Assembly (NCBI RefSeq): GCF_022605165.1
Contig: NC_063069.1
Span: 806,001 to 870,000 of the forward strand
DNA: 64,000 bases
Source: Purpureocillium takamizusanense
Taxonomy: Eukaryota; Ascomycota; Sordariomycetes; Hypocreales; Ophiocordycipitaceae
Direction of reading: 5' to 3'
A program made the position numbers and the translations under genes. Under the pieces are notes generated by a model. The model was given only the letters and a program-made list of their open reading frames with translations, searched no databases and was not told the origin of the DNA. This document shows, in pieces, positions 22,491 through 33,624 of this stretch; within the stretch, counting starts at the first letter, position 1; every line of letters begins with the position of its first letter.

Positions 22491-23236
22491 TTACAGAGCC
22501 AAGGCAGCGCCCAGGACGGCGGCCACGATGCCACCGACAGGGCCAGCGTTGGCGCCAGCGGTGCTGGTGGGCGCAGCAGAGCTCGAGGAGCCAGAGGCGG
22601 CGCCGGACCGCGAGGCGGTGCCCGTAACGGCGGGAGAGGTCTTGGAGCCGCTGGCGGTGGCGGTCATCGTGGCAGAGCCGGACTCGGTGCCAGTCGCGGA
22701 GCCGCTGGCGCTCTCCGAAGCGGTGGCGGAGCCCGTCGCCGTGGTCGAGCCGGAGCCGGACGCGGTGCCGGTGGCGGAGCCGGAGGCAGTATGAGAGCCA
22801 GTGGCGGAAGAAGAGGAGCCCGTCGCGGAGGAGCCCGTCGCGGATCCCGTCGCCGAGGCCGAGCCCGAGCCGGTGGCCGAGCCAGTCTGGGTGCCGGCGG
22901 CAGCGCAAGCAGCGCTGGCGGCGGACTGGGCCTTGGCAATTTCGTCAGGCTTGCATTTGCTTAGGATGCAGGGCCCGACGATGGTTAGCAGCTGCTTCTG
23001 CGCGTCGGGCTTGCAAGCGCAAGCAACATCCTCAAGCTTGCAGCCAACCTTGGGGATGGCCTCCTTGATGCACGGAATCTATAAGGCCAGGGCGCGAACG
23101 CCAGGCGTCAGCACGCAACGAACAGTGATACGCTCGATTGGGGGTCGGTGCGGCGTACAGCACACTCGGGCTGGCCAGATAGGTTCTGGGCGGCGACGAG
23201 GCCGGCGACGGCGAGGGTGACGAATGTGGCCTTCAT
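22491..23236 (-). CDS. CFEM-domain GPI-anchored surface protein
   Basis: Two exons (23236-23159 and 23078-22491), intron of 80 bp, 221 residues. Residues 1-16 are a signal peptide (MKATFVTLAVAGLVAA). The CFEM domain follows with all eight cysteines, in the blocks QPECA, IPCIKEA, VGCKLEDVACACKPD, VGPCILSKCKPDE and AACAAAG. The intron falls inside the domain, just after the first Cys. From about residue 90 to 195 the protein is a Ser/Thr/Ala/Gly repeat of SATGS type, likely O-glycosylated. It ends with a small-residue site and hydrophobic tail (GGIVAAVLGAALAL) for GPI anchoring. CFEM proteins of fungi bind heme or act at the surface during host contact. Whether the Asp needed for heme binding in yeast homologues (here in the LEDVAC block) is functional cannot be told. 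Confidence 0.93.
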
Positions 23237-25910
23237 TTTGAACGACTGCGAGCTGTGACTGAGAGATTGAAGTATGTATGTACACGGCGTTGCTGGTCGG
23301 CACGGCTATTAGTATGGCGTGTAGTAGTACTAGGTAGCGAGAGGTCGAGAGATTCAGGCGAGCAGCGAGGTGGAAGGGGGAAAAGGAGAATGCAGGAGGG
23401 GATCAATGCATGACAGGGCGTCTTTATTATTTGTTTGTTTGGGACAAGCAGCGAGTGGGTGGCTGGAGCTCGAGAGCGCCTCAACTCTCCCAGCTTCCTC
23501 CTTCCCCCCTTCCTCCCCAAACTGGGCTGGGCTGCACTGGCTGATGAGCTAGCCAACGGGGGGCACAGGCCACGAACGAAAAAGCTCGAGACAGCTAGAG
23601 CTTCCCTGCAGGTGGCTTTTCCGGCCCTGGTTTCGGACGGTACCTCTGGGTAGGGTACGACCTGAGACCCTGAACCACCTGGGTACCCGCCACGAGGTGT
23701 GTGGACTGGACTGGACTGGGGCTTGGGGCTTGGGCTTGGGGGGGAGGCGAGAGGAGGAGCTTGAGGGCAACATCAAATGGAGCTGCACGGCAAACACGGA
23801 CCACAGCCGCCGCCGAGCTCATCTGTCTGTCGCACCGCCCCCCTCGATTGCATTGCCGCCGCCGCCGACGCCGCCGCCACTGGGTTGGGCCACGTTGAAT
23901 CGCGTCGGGGGCCCCCTCTCTCTCTTTTCTTGTCTGCCCAAAGCAAGTTGCCAAAAGCAGGCTTGCACTTTACGGGGCACAGCCACTAACACTCGGGCGG
24001 CGGCGGCGGCGGCGGCGGCGTTGGTGGTGGTGAGAGAGAGGCGAGGGAACAAGCGGCACGGGTGCGAGGGGCGACGATCCGAATGGCTTCATCGGGCATG
24101 TCTCTGGGGGCATCAATCCCGCAAGGAGACGTCATCTGGGCCAGCCTTTCCTTTGTACTGTACAAGCTGCTAACGTAGTGCCTACTCTTAGTGGCAGAGC
24201 GGTAGTTAGTTGGGTTCCGTCCAGGCACCAGACTACGCAGCTGCCCACTGTTTTCCATCCTGTCGTCCGCACACGCTACGCGGGGAAAGAGATGATGGAT
24301 GGCTGGATGGCTGGATGGATGGCGGTGGCTTGCAGCTGCGTCCCTGTCACAGCCATCCAGTTCCTCGTTTCCAACGCGCCTTGTCCGCGTTGGGGACCCC
24401 CCCTAGCTCGCCTAGCTACTTCAAGCCTCGCTGAAAGGGGAATCCTTGATCCTCTCAAGTCAGCCCCCCGCCGCCAGCGCGTCGCAAGATGTCTCGAGCC
24501 GCTCGATGGGTGGAGAAGACGAGGCAGTCGACTGATAATTGAACTGCTGCACCTGAGGCTTAAAAACAGCAAGCAGGTCATGGCCCATCCAAGATTGACA
24601 TTAGCAGAGCAAGGAGAACGTGGTGACCTGTAGAGTTTTTACACGCACAGTTGAGGGTCGGGATACGCGTCGCCATTGACCTGACCCATGTTTGCAGGTG
24701 AAGCCCCAGCAAAAGCCCATCCACACATATCCCAGCAGCAGGGGGTAGCACCGCAACTTTCGAGGGCTCTCTCCCCCTCTGCCTGGCCTGTCTTGCAGGT
24801 GGATGGGTAACTCTGCCGCCACACGAGTGCCGCTCGACCCGGTTCACCAACACGACACGCATCGAGTAACCAAGTACTGTCGCCGATTCGACACTATCTC
24901 CGGCCATTCGTGTTGGCCGTGCGGGCGGTCGAGGCAGGCAATGCGATTCAGTGATTCCGCATCCGTTGCACCTGTCCTGCTGTGCGAAATGCATACCAGC
25001 ATGTCGTCTGACTGACGAGAGGTGCTCATGGTTTCAGGTGCTTTCCCTGCAGAGTAATAACCAGTCTACATGTTACACCTCGAATGTGACCCGGCAGATG
25101 TTTTGGTTGACCTGCAGAGAGGCAAAATATGATAGAGGGGCCTCCCTATGTATGTGCAAGGACAGGGTTCGTCAAACAGTTGTTGCATGTTTCCACCCAC
25201 ATCGCGAGACTCTCTCATATGCGTAATTGAACAGGTCCAGGTCCAGCTTCAAAGGGCCACAGGGCGCGCTGGCATCTGATCCACCCATTGAGCTGTACCA
25301 TGTGCATGATGCCAAGCGCCCAGCACATCTTGTACGTTTTGCGAAACGCAACCCAGTAATAACTGTGCATCAAGCATGCCACGAGCTTCGTATTGCACAG
25401 CCATCCACAGCTTGAAGTGCCTACCACAGGGCCCCAATTCGCCCGGCAGTGTCGCGCGGCCAGACGCAGGGAGCGGCTCCTTGCGGGTACGAAAGCACTG
25501 GCCCAGCGAGTAGTAGCAGCAAGATCGACGGGTCTGGGGAATCTGTTTTTATTTTGGCCACTGGTACAATGCGAAACCCCTGGCCGTCATGCGGCACGCA
25601 CCCTCCCTCCGTCACCCGCCGCCTCAGCAGGCAGCCTCTAGTGGCTCCTTGGACCTTGAGCTTGTTGATGAGGGGCCAGCTCCAGCGTCTGGGTGATCCA
25701 AAATCGTCTTCGTATTCAACGTTGGTTGAGTCCTGATTGTATAGCTGCACGTGCCTGGCCGCGTCACCACTGTGTCGATATCCACGGACTTTTTGATCAG
25801 CACGGGATCAGGTCATACGCCAGTCTTTCGACATTATTCAAAGATTCATTCTCTTTGCTCTCCATATATACATCTACATTTTAGGCACATGTTGCTCATA
25901 ATGCATGTGA
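23237..25910. other. 2.7-kb gene-free stretch with low-complexity DNA
   Basis: Begins with the promoter of the CFEM gene. Contains GC-rich low-complexity patches (CCGCCG runs at about 23800-23880 and 24000-24020) and GGATGG repeats at 24295-24325. Frames are numerous but purely compositional. No gene, tRNA or repeat family is recognised. Confidence 0.5.
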
Positions 25911-27590
25911 CTATTCCTGATGCAGCTCGGTGTTCCCAGACTCCTTTGGTCGCGGCACGAGCATCCAGCTGATCGCCGTGGCCGCGAGCAGGGCAATCAG
26001 GATTGGCTGCAGGACTTTGACACCGGCGTTGGACGCGATGACGCCAGTGACGACGGGGAACAGAGAGCCTCCCATCTGGGCAACGACGAAGAGGAGCGCA
26101 AGGGCCGTCGAGTGGAGATGCGCCGGGAAGAGCTTCGACCCAAGAGAGATCCCCTGCAATCGTGAGCGATGCGCGTTAAGGAACGGAAGCCATGCCCCAT
26201 GGTTTTTCTAGTGTTACGTACGGTTGCGAAGAGCGGCCCTGTGAAGAAGCCAATGAAACTCACAGCAATCGATGCCGCAATAATGTTTGGCACTCTATCC
26301 TCTCGTCAGCAAGCGGCAACGTATGGCTATGTGGCGCATGCGACAGCACGGAAGGGGGAGGCGCACAGCCAAAATACAAGTTGCAGCGCAATCGAGATGA
26401 GCACGTAGCCAAACACCATCCTCCGGGCACCAAACCGGTGGGTTGGCTCCGCCAGCAGGAGCCGCCCTAGCAGGGCGCCGCCGTTGAAGCCCGCAGGAAC
26501 GTATCCCATTTGCGATAGGCTTCCTTTGCGCACATCGACGAGGTATTCGACTACCCAGCCGCTGGCCGTCAGCACGGCGCCCAGGTAGAAGAAGAAGAAG
26601 GTGCTGAGGAGCCAGACGCTCGGAAGACGGACGGTCTCCTTGATGAGCATCATGGCGCCTTTGTTGCGAGAGACTCGTTGCGAGGCCTCGGCCGCGTCGG
26701 TCGACGTGTCAGTGGAGCTCTCTGGACCGGTCTCGTCGCCAGATGGTGCGGCCCTCTTGAAGCGCAGGGAATCGCGAAATGCAACCAGCACCAGGGCCAA
26801 GTTGACGACGCCAATGCCCAAGGGAACCGTGTAGAACAGGTACCACCTCGAAGTGGCGCCCGCCGACGCGACAGCCGTGGAAACGAAGGGTCCGACGAGA
26901 CATCCGGCCATGTACATGGCGTGAATGAAGGCCAGCCATCGATGGGCACCTTTGACGCCCGCCACGTACGTGTTCCCGTGGGTGTCCTGGTACGCCTGTC
27001 CCAAGCTGGCGAGCCAGAACGTGACGACGAAGAGCGGGAACGGCGGGTTCCAGGCGCGCAAGGCGTGCGCCAGGATCTGGATCGCGGCGCCGAGGGCGAG
27101 CATGGCGCCCAGGTCGAGCGACTGCGAGAGATGGGTGTTTGTGAGCGCCGAGGTCAGCCATCCCGCGAACGTGGTGCCGTATCTGTATTTTCCGCGTCTG
27201 TCAGCTCGGCTGCGCTGCACTGCATTTGCACTTTATTGACGGCTTTTTGGAGACACCTGACCTCGGACGGGAGTCGAGTGAGGGGACATAGGGAGGGAGG
27301 CGCACTACTCACACGCTGGACACAATGGCAGTGCTGACGGCATATTCGCGGATGAGATAGGGGATGAGGGCTCCGAGGCTGCCGTCGTTGACGCCGGCGA
27401 CGAAGAAGGAAAAGCCGGCGCTGATGAGTTTGAGATATGTCGCGCGGTCGAAGCGGCCCTGATGGGTGCTGGGCGTTGGCTCATCGGTCCGCGGTGGTGA
27501 TGGCTCCAAGCGTTTGTCCTGAGGGCGGGATAACTCAATGGCCTCGACCGGCTCAATCATCGTTGACGTTCTGGTCATGGTGGATGTCAT
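25911..27590 (-). CDS. MFS transporter, BSC6-like
   Basis: Four exons (27590-27313, 27182-26367, 26294-26222, 26153-25911) give 469 residues; introns are 130, 72, 73-free and 68 bp respectively in the order 27312-27183, 26366-26295, 26221-26154 (three introns). Phases close exactly. After a charged N-terminus of about 50 residues, the first helix contains GVNDGSLGALIPYL. Later segments include FAGWLTSAL, HRWLAFIHAMYMAGCLVGPF, and the central cytosolic loop rich in Ser/Glu/Asp (about residues 220-250) that divides two six-helix halves. The C-terminal half has GALLGRLLLAEP and AQMGGSLFPVVTG. The sequence matches the fungal MFS group that includes yeast Bypass of stop codon protein 6, whose substrates are unknown; a plasma-membrane location is likely. 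The third exon encodes only 24 residues. Confidence 0.9.
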
Positions 27591-28893
27591 CTCGATGGGC
27601 CCGCCTCCTGAAGAGGACGTTCAAGTCGGTTGATGGATGATGAAGCTCTCAATGGCTCAGATCTAGATGTAGAGTTCCTTCACCACCCGAGATCGATATC
27701 GGGCGTGGGTTGTTGATATTCAACCCCCGACAGAGAAATAGGCACTCCACGTGAGGCCCTGACCGGCCGCGTTTCTCCGGATGACATGGGGGGCGGACGG
27801 TGGAGTCGTCGCGGGAGCCCGGTGGTGTGCGGGCGACGGCGTGGCGGGCCGATGAGCCAAAATCTTCGCCGCCAAGTCGGAAGACTAGTCTGCGCGGGCT
27901 CGGGGAAGCGCGATCCGAAGCCGAGAGAGCCAGTGACAAGTCTCCTGATTGGCGGCCGGCCGACATCAGCGTCGGGGCGGCGGTTGGATTTTATTTGGAT
28001 GCACGAGGCGTCGACTGGGAGCAACTCCAGCTTCGTCGTATCCCTGGGCTGAAACGCGTTTTGGCAAGGGCTTCGGATGGAGGCTGGTTCATCGGGTCTC
28101 ATTCCAGAGTCTGCTGTAGACCATGTCGTGTGAGCCATTTAGCGCTGGTAAAGTGCGAGGTGCGAAGTATGCATGGCGCAACTTGAAGTCATCTCTCGCG
28201 CAGACCGTGGATAGGGGCTACCCTAAGCCCTCAATACACCAGTTGAGCCTATTCACAGCCGAGGCAAAGCGCATGAGCTGATCTCGCAAGGCCCTTTCGC
28301 GAGTTGGCAAGGCCGTATTCTGCGAAGGTGTAAAGAAAAGATAATCGGAATGAGAATCATGAAGCATGGGATCCCCTGCAAAGTAGGCACTTTATCGGCG
28401 ACATCTTGGCTGAGAGAAGGCCTGCTCGTCCGAAGCGACCTGACTACATCGCGCACGGTTGTGATTTGTTTCTGTCATGAAAGGATCCATGCCGTCCGTT
28501 TGCTAATTTTTGTTTTCCTCGAGAATCTTGTTTGCCGCCGATGATGTGCGGCTCGGGTGACCTGGACTCAATGTCGCGTGAGCATGCTGAGGGCTGTTCA
28601 AGGTACATCGCGGACTCCATCTGGTAGGTCTTGGGCAAGTAATGGCTCGGACTACGGCCTTAAGAGTCCATGGCGACTCATCAAGTAACATACATCTCTA
28701 CTTTGCGCTTTGACCATCATGCGCCGAAGGGTAGACTTGGAAACACCCGTCCATCGTCTGATGTATGAGGTATATGAAGCACCAAGGTCCAAGCGACCTC
28801 AACGGCGTGAGCCTCCCACAAGCCGAGAAACCCAAAGCTTCGATGAGTTGTTCTAATCCGCAGTTCCATCCCATGACCTCCGCATCAACTCCA
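27591..28893. other. Intergenic, no supported gene
   Basis: Upstream region of the MFS gene and downstream region of the triphosphatase-like gene. Overlapping frames at 27680-28190 on both strands are GC-driven and show no motif. Confidence 0.5.
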
Positions 28894-29297
28894 TCACCCA
28901 AACGTCAGCGTCGGGTTCTTGAAGGGAATCAGCGCCAGGACGACCGCCTGCGTGTAGTAGCCCGCCCGGTCCACAGCGTCGTCGGTGAGGATGCCCACCG
29001 ACCCGGTGCGCTGCTTCGAGTTGGTCCTGCCGTGGATCAGGTCGTCGGCGTGGCCCAGCTCCATGCCCTCGCGCAGCAGCTTCGCCGTCTCCTCGGGGAG
29101 GTAATACGCCGCCGTGCGCGCCTTGCCGACGCGCCCGTCCCTGCCAATGACGACGACCCATGCAAAGGATTCGATGGGACCCCTGCCTGCGGCTGCCGTT
29201 GTCTTGCCGCTGCCGCTGCCGTCGGCCTGCTGATCGGTGCTACCATCACCGCTAATAGTAGTAGTAATCGCTCCGTCATCACCGCGGACCCAGCGGT

Positions 29298-29331
<34 letters not shown>

Positions 29332-29616
29332 GGGTGGCGCCTCACCGTCGTGTCTTGAGTCGTCGACGCCGCCCTCGATGCCCACCCAATAGTCCGCGTC
29401 TGGCTCGGCGGCGCGCGCGTTGTTCGCCCGGTTCGTCGCGCCGTCGAGCGTCTCCCGGTCCGAAAAGGGCTGCTCCGGTACGCCCGACGGGACGCTGACG
29501 CTGTGGATGTCGAAGCCGTCGCCGCCACCGCCGCCGGGGAACATGAGCGCGAACCCCTGCCGCGCGGCCTCGATCTTGACGGGGTTCTTGGAGGAGACAA
29601 CGACCACGGGTGCCAT
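28894..29616 (-). CDS. Inosine/xanthosine triphosphatase-like (NTPase_I-T)
   Basis: A single exon of 240 residues from the ATG at 29616 (the frame extends to a TTG further up). The start VVVVSSKNPVKIEAARQGF is the family's substrate-binding N-terminus, followed by PSGVPEQPFSDRETLDGATNRANNA and DYWVGIEGGV. The C-terminal part has FAWVVVIGRDGRVGKART, LPEETAKLLREG, ELGHADD and GSVGILTDDAVDR. The family hydrolyses non-canonical purine nucleotides such as ITP and XTP to keep them out of DNA and RNA. Between the two halves (about residues 90-150) lies a low-complexity insert with ten successive Thr encoded by a CGT/ACG repeat, then Gly/Asp/Ser-rich residues. It replaces a short loop in bacterial members, so it is probably a surface expansion. 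Catalytic residues on both sides look intact. Confidence 0.88.
29299..29331. repeat. (CGT)n trinucleotide repeat inside a CDS
   Basis: About eleven CGT triplets in a row encode the poly-Thr tract of the triphosphatase-like protein on the minus strand. Length is likely to vary between strains by slippage without shifting the frame. Confidence 0.8.
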
Positions 29617-31192
29617 TTTTTCTCTCTCTGGTTGTGGCAACAACGGGTAGGAAGGGCGGCCGGAGCGCTATGTCGGCAGTTGAGGAATTCGGCGATTGCA
29701 GGTCCAGGTGTGAGCGCGGGAGAGGAGAGAGACACCAACCTGCAGGTGAGGGGCAACGTGGTCGACAACTTGCTAGTTCAGAGTCTAGATGAGCTGTTGC
29801 GGGGCATCTTTCTATCACATATCATGACTCCCGGAAACCGTTTGTTTTCTCATTCCACGCCTCACATTGTATGTAGCCTTTGCTGCCTGGGCCAATTCGA
29901 CTTCGGTTCCCGTCGCGGGTTCCCATCACGTCGGCCACGGCGACAAGGAGTGGGAGGCAAGCGAGTCCGGAGAAGTACGTCCTTGCCATCACATTTCGTC
30001 CCAGGTGATCCGTCCGGCAAGGTCTGTCGTCCCGATGGTGCAGGCCACCATTCCATGCCCCTGCCCAGAACACGAAGAAAGAAGAAACGTTTTAATCAGC
30101 CAAGACGCTGTGGCCGTGTGACGCTATGCCAGCTCCGTTCCTCGAGCCGAAGACCTTCACCTTCACACCAACCTGACCTTCACACCAAGCCTCAATGCTA
30201 CTGAGCGGACTCTCTGCGGTCTTCATCAACCCATTGTCGATCATTCCCCCGCCCCGCATCGTGCCTCTTCCAGTTGCTCGGGTTCAATGTCTTACCGGAG
30301 CGCTGGGACCGCGTCCCAACAATCTCGGGTCGCTGTTTGTGATCCGTCTGGTGTGGGCATGCACGCCGCACGGTTCCAAAAGACGTCGTGTGACAACGTG
30401 ATCACATCATGCCCTAAGTCCTGCAGCACGCAATGCCGCGCACCGGTTTCCGTGAGGCGGCTGTGGTCCCCCCAAGATGTATAAATCCATCTGTTCCCAC
30501 AAAGCCTACAAATCCTTGTGCCCATGCCGGGATTCCTTGTCGGCGGACCCAGGTCAACGCGAGAGTCTGGTGTAGCTGTGATCGGGCGCGCTCAACTACC
30601 CAGATGCCAGAGCAGCTGAAGAGCCTCTCTCTCTTCTTCTGGGGGTAGTCTGGAGCCTACCTTTGATGCGCACCCGTTGCCATGACTGTGAAGGCTGCTA
30701 TCCGGTCACGTCTCAAGCAATAGGAGTCATGCCATTGACGCCGGATGCAAATGGAAGGTACCGACCCGTTGTGGAGTGAACGGCACTGCCTAGGACGTAA
30801 AGTTCTTAGTCCGGTGCAATCATCGTCATGACAGAGAAAAGCCTTCGCCATCGAGGATGGAATTGAAGCGACTGGAGGCTGACCCGGCAAGGTGCGAAAT
30901 GACAGCAATGAAGCATAGCCCAGTTAGTACGACTTAAATGTTCGTCAACAACATGAACAACAAATAAACAAAGAAAAAAAAAAGTCAGGTGAACGGGAGG
31001 CAACATTGAAGATGCCACATGCAGCCTGAACCGAGTAACCTGTCGCCCTTTAATCTCGCTACCAATGATGACCCGGCCGAGAGTCTGGCGAAGAGACTCG
31101 GCGCGCGCTGGAGGAACCAGCTCTGGTGCCGATCACAAAGGGAGGGGCGCAAGGAGGTTCGGAGGTGGGCCGGCCAGGATCAACAAGGGAGC

Positions 31193-31271
<79 letters not shown>

Positions 31272-33624
31272 CTGCGGGCGGGGCGGCACGGGTGAGACCC
31301 AGAAACCCAAACCGTGAGGCGCCATGCAGGGTTGTGCTGCTGCTGGCTCTTTGACCAGCCGATAGCCCGGTTGAGCGCCCGGCGCAATGATTCATGCTAG
31401 TGAGGTGACGATGTTTGTTGTCGGCGCCTGCCCCTTCTTGCAGTCCGACTCCTTTAGTCTTCGGCCGCTGCCAAGGTCTCCTCAGCCCCTGTACAACGAA
31501 GAGAACAAGATGCCTGTACCTGCATGTGAAGAAGAAAGGGCGCAGAGGAACGCAGAGCTCTTGCGACTTGCCTTTTCTGATCATCTAATTTTGACCCACG
31601 CACGTCCTGTATGCGCATCGCCGAGTCGAGACGTCGCCGTGCATGGCCGCAACCCTGGCAGAGCACCATCACACGTGTCGGTTGACAGCTGCAGAGGCGC
31701 GACCAACCGCTGTTCCAACGGCTGCAGAAGTCAGTTCATAGGCAGAGCACAAGCACGTCCCCTGGCTCCTGCATGGGGAGGAGGAGGAGGGGGCTTGGCC
31801 AGCAATTTGTCATGCCAACGCCCGAGATTGCTCCTGCATAGTACATGCATACATACATCAGTGATACATACATACTTCGTACGCGCGAAAAAGAAGCATT
31901 GCGCGCAGGGCTGTGGGTGGGAAACAGGGCGAGGACATCTCTGGCGTTCCCCTCCATCCTGTGCTACCGAATTCCGGATGAGGCAGGCCTTTGTTCTAAA
32001 CAACAGTGTCACGTCCTCGGCGGGTACAGGCCGGCAGCAGCCCTGGCCATATCTGAAACAAGAGACCTTGTCGAGGGTTACAGCACAGCGGCCGTGGCCC
32101 GCGTCCGCCCGCTGCCAACCGCAGATATCGCCGCTGCGCACTGCTCCATCGCTTCCCGCGCACCTGCTGGAGGTGGACTACGCCGTCTACTACCACTAGC
32201 ACCAGTTGATGACGCTCGTTCGCCACTGGTCTGTTTGCATCATAGCCACTGACCGCGTCCGAAGAACCACGGTACGGCAGTTCGCGAACGGAGCAGGCGC
32301 TAAGCAAGGCGCTACGGGATCGATTCGACGCGGCGCCTACGGCAGTGGCGCGGGAACGGTGGATCGTGGACGCCCTTGCCGTTGAAGTAATAAGTTCCTT
32401 ATTACCAGGTCCGTCCCGGCGCCGTCTCTCCGGGTCCAAATCTCCAGCTTCGTCCAGGCGCAACCCTGTGGAGCAGAGCACCACCCCCTCCAGTCCCCTC
32501 CGTCTTACAAGAGTCGTCCACTGATGACAGGGGGGGACCCAGCCCAGCGTGTGATCATGAACCTTGGGGGATCTCGGGCCCTCTGTGTCATTGTGTGTGT
32601 CTCGTCCAGACGCGGTCGCGCGGTTACGTAGCGGGGTCTGCACGGTCTTGGAAGACCCCCCCACGGCTCCCTCCCCGGGGACCAGCAACATGGAAGTTGG
32701 GCCCCCCCTTCGATGGCGCAGCTCCAGTGTCGTCCTTCAAGCCCCCGGCCGGCCGTCTTGCCGAGGAGGCAAGTTGATGTAGCTGACGCAGGCCCGCATT
32801 ATGCGAACATGAACGTCGGGGCAGCTGACGAGGTAGCCCATGTCTTGATCACGACGTCTGGTGCAAGGGGGGATGCCGTCGCCGTGACACCTAAATCTGC
32901 TGGGCTCGTTGTGCAAGACAGGATGGTCCCCAGGGAGAGAGATCGAGTTGCCTGTTCCGTGAGACATGGAAAACACGCTGGCACGCGCGGGGAGGGGATG
33001 CCATACCTACCACGCGGAGGCAGCGTTAAGCGTCACAGCCGGGACTCAGTGTGCACCCTTGCCTGGCTCCTCGATCCTCCGAGCGAATTGTCTCTGAAAA
33101 GCAAGCCTAGCCGTTCGCTCCCTCGTCCTAGCTCGGGCTCCGCCGCCGAACCAGAAGAGATGTTTCTTTTTCGTCCTCGATGCTCAGACCCTCTTCCGTC
33201 AACGGCAGGCCAACTCCCTCTCTTTCCATTCGTGCTGGTTGAGGCGGCCCGACTTATAAGCAGTCTTGCTTTCGCTTTTGACGCCCATGGCTTGACCGGA
33301 CGCCTGTTTTGTTGATCCCGTTGAATCCACTCCTTAACCGACCCAGCAGCTTATTGGCAACCGCGTCGCATCAGGCTGCGCCCCAACGCGGACCGCTCGC
33401 ATTTGTGCCTGTACGACCTTGCACTAAATACGCCTGCTATTACTGCTATTACTCGACTGGGGAACTCCGGTGCTCGGCTCTTCCCGAGGGTGAACCTTTA
33501 CCTATCGAATTTTGTCCTCGGCGTCGGCTTGCCGGTGTCACGCTCCTCGCTTGGTCGGCTACACGCCTCCTCCCGATGCCCCTTGACTTGCTCTCGCAAC
33601 GTTTCGAAACTCAAACACAGCACG
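29617..33624. other. 4-kb gene-free stretch
   Basis: No supported gene on either strand. It contains the promoter of the triphosphatase-like gene, an (AG)36 microsatellite, a TACTTCGTA motif at 31873, and near 33300-33624 the likely 5' leader of the receptor gene. Frames at 31387-32199 and 32713-33315 (+) lack any motif and depend on composition. A non-coding RNA cannot be excluded. Confidence 0.45.
31197..31269. repeat. (AG)36 microsatellite
   Basis: A pure, uninterrupted AG dinucleotide tract of 73 bases. Perfect purity suggests recent slippage; it lies far from any called gene. Confidence 0.97.

Noticed and set aside
24178..24240. tRNA-like sequence (GTGGCAGAGCGGTAGTTAGTTGG)
   Set aside because: D-arm-like start only; no matching acceptor, anticodon or T arm.
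25249..25750. Overlapping frames on both strands
   Set aside because: Several frames overlap in the same DNA with no motif; shadow frames of GC-rich sequence.
31387..32199. 270-codon frame in the gene desert
   Set aside because: No domain, helices or homologous pattern; an Arg/Ser/Cys-rich translation as expected for non-coding GC-rich DNA.
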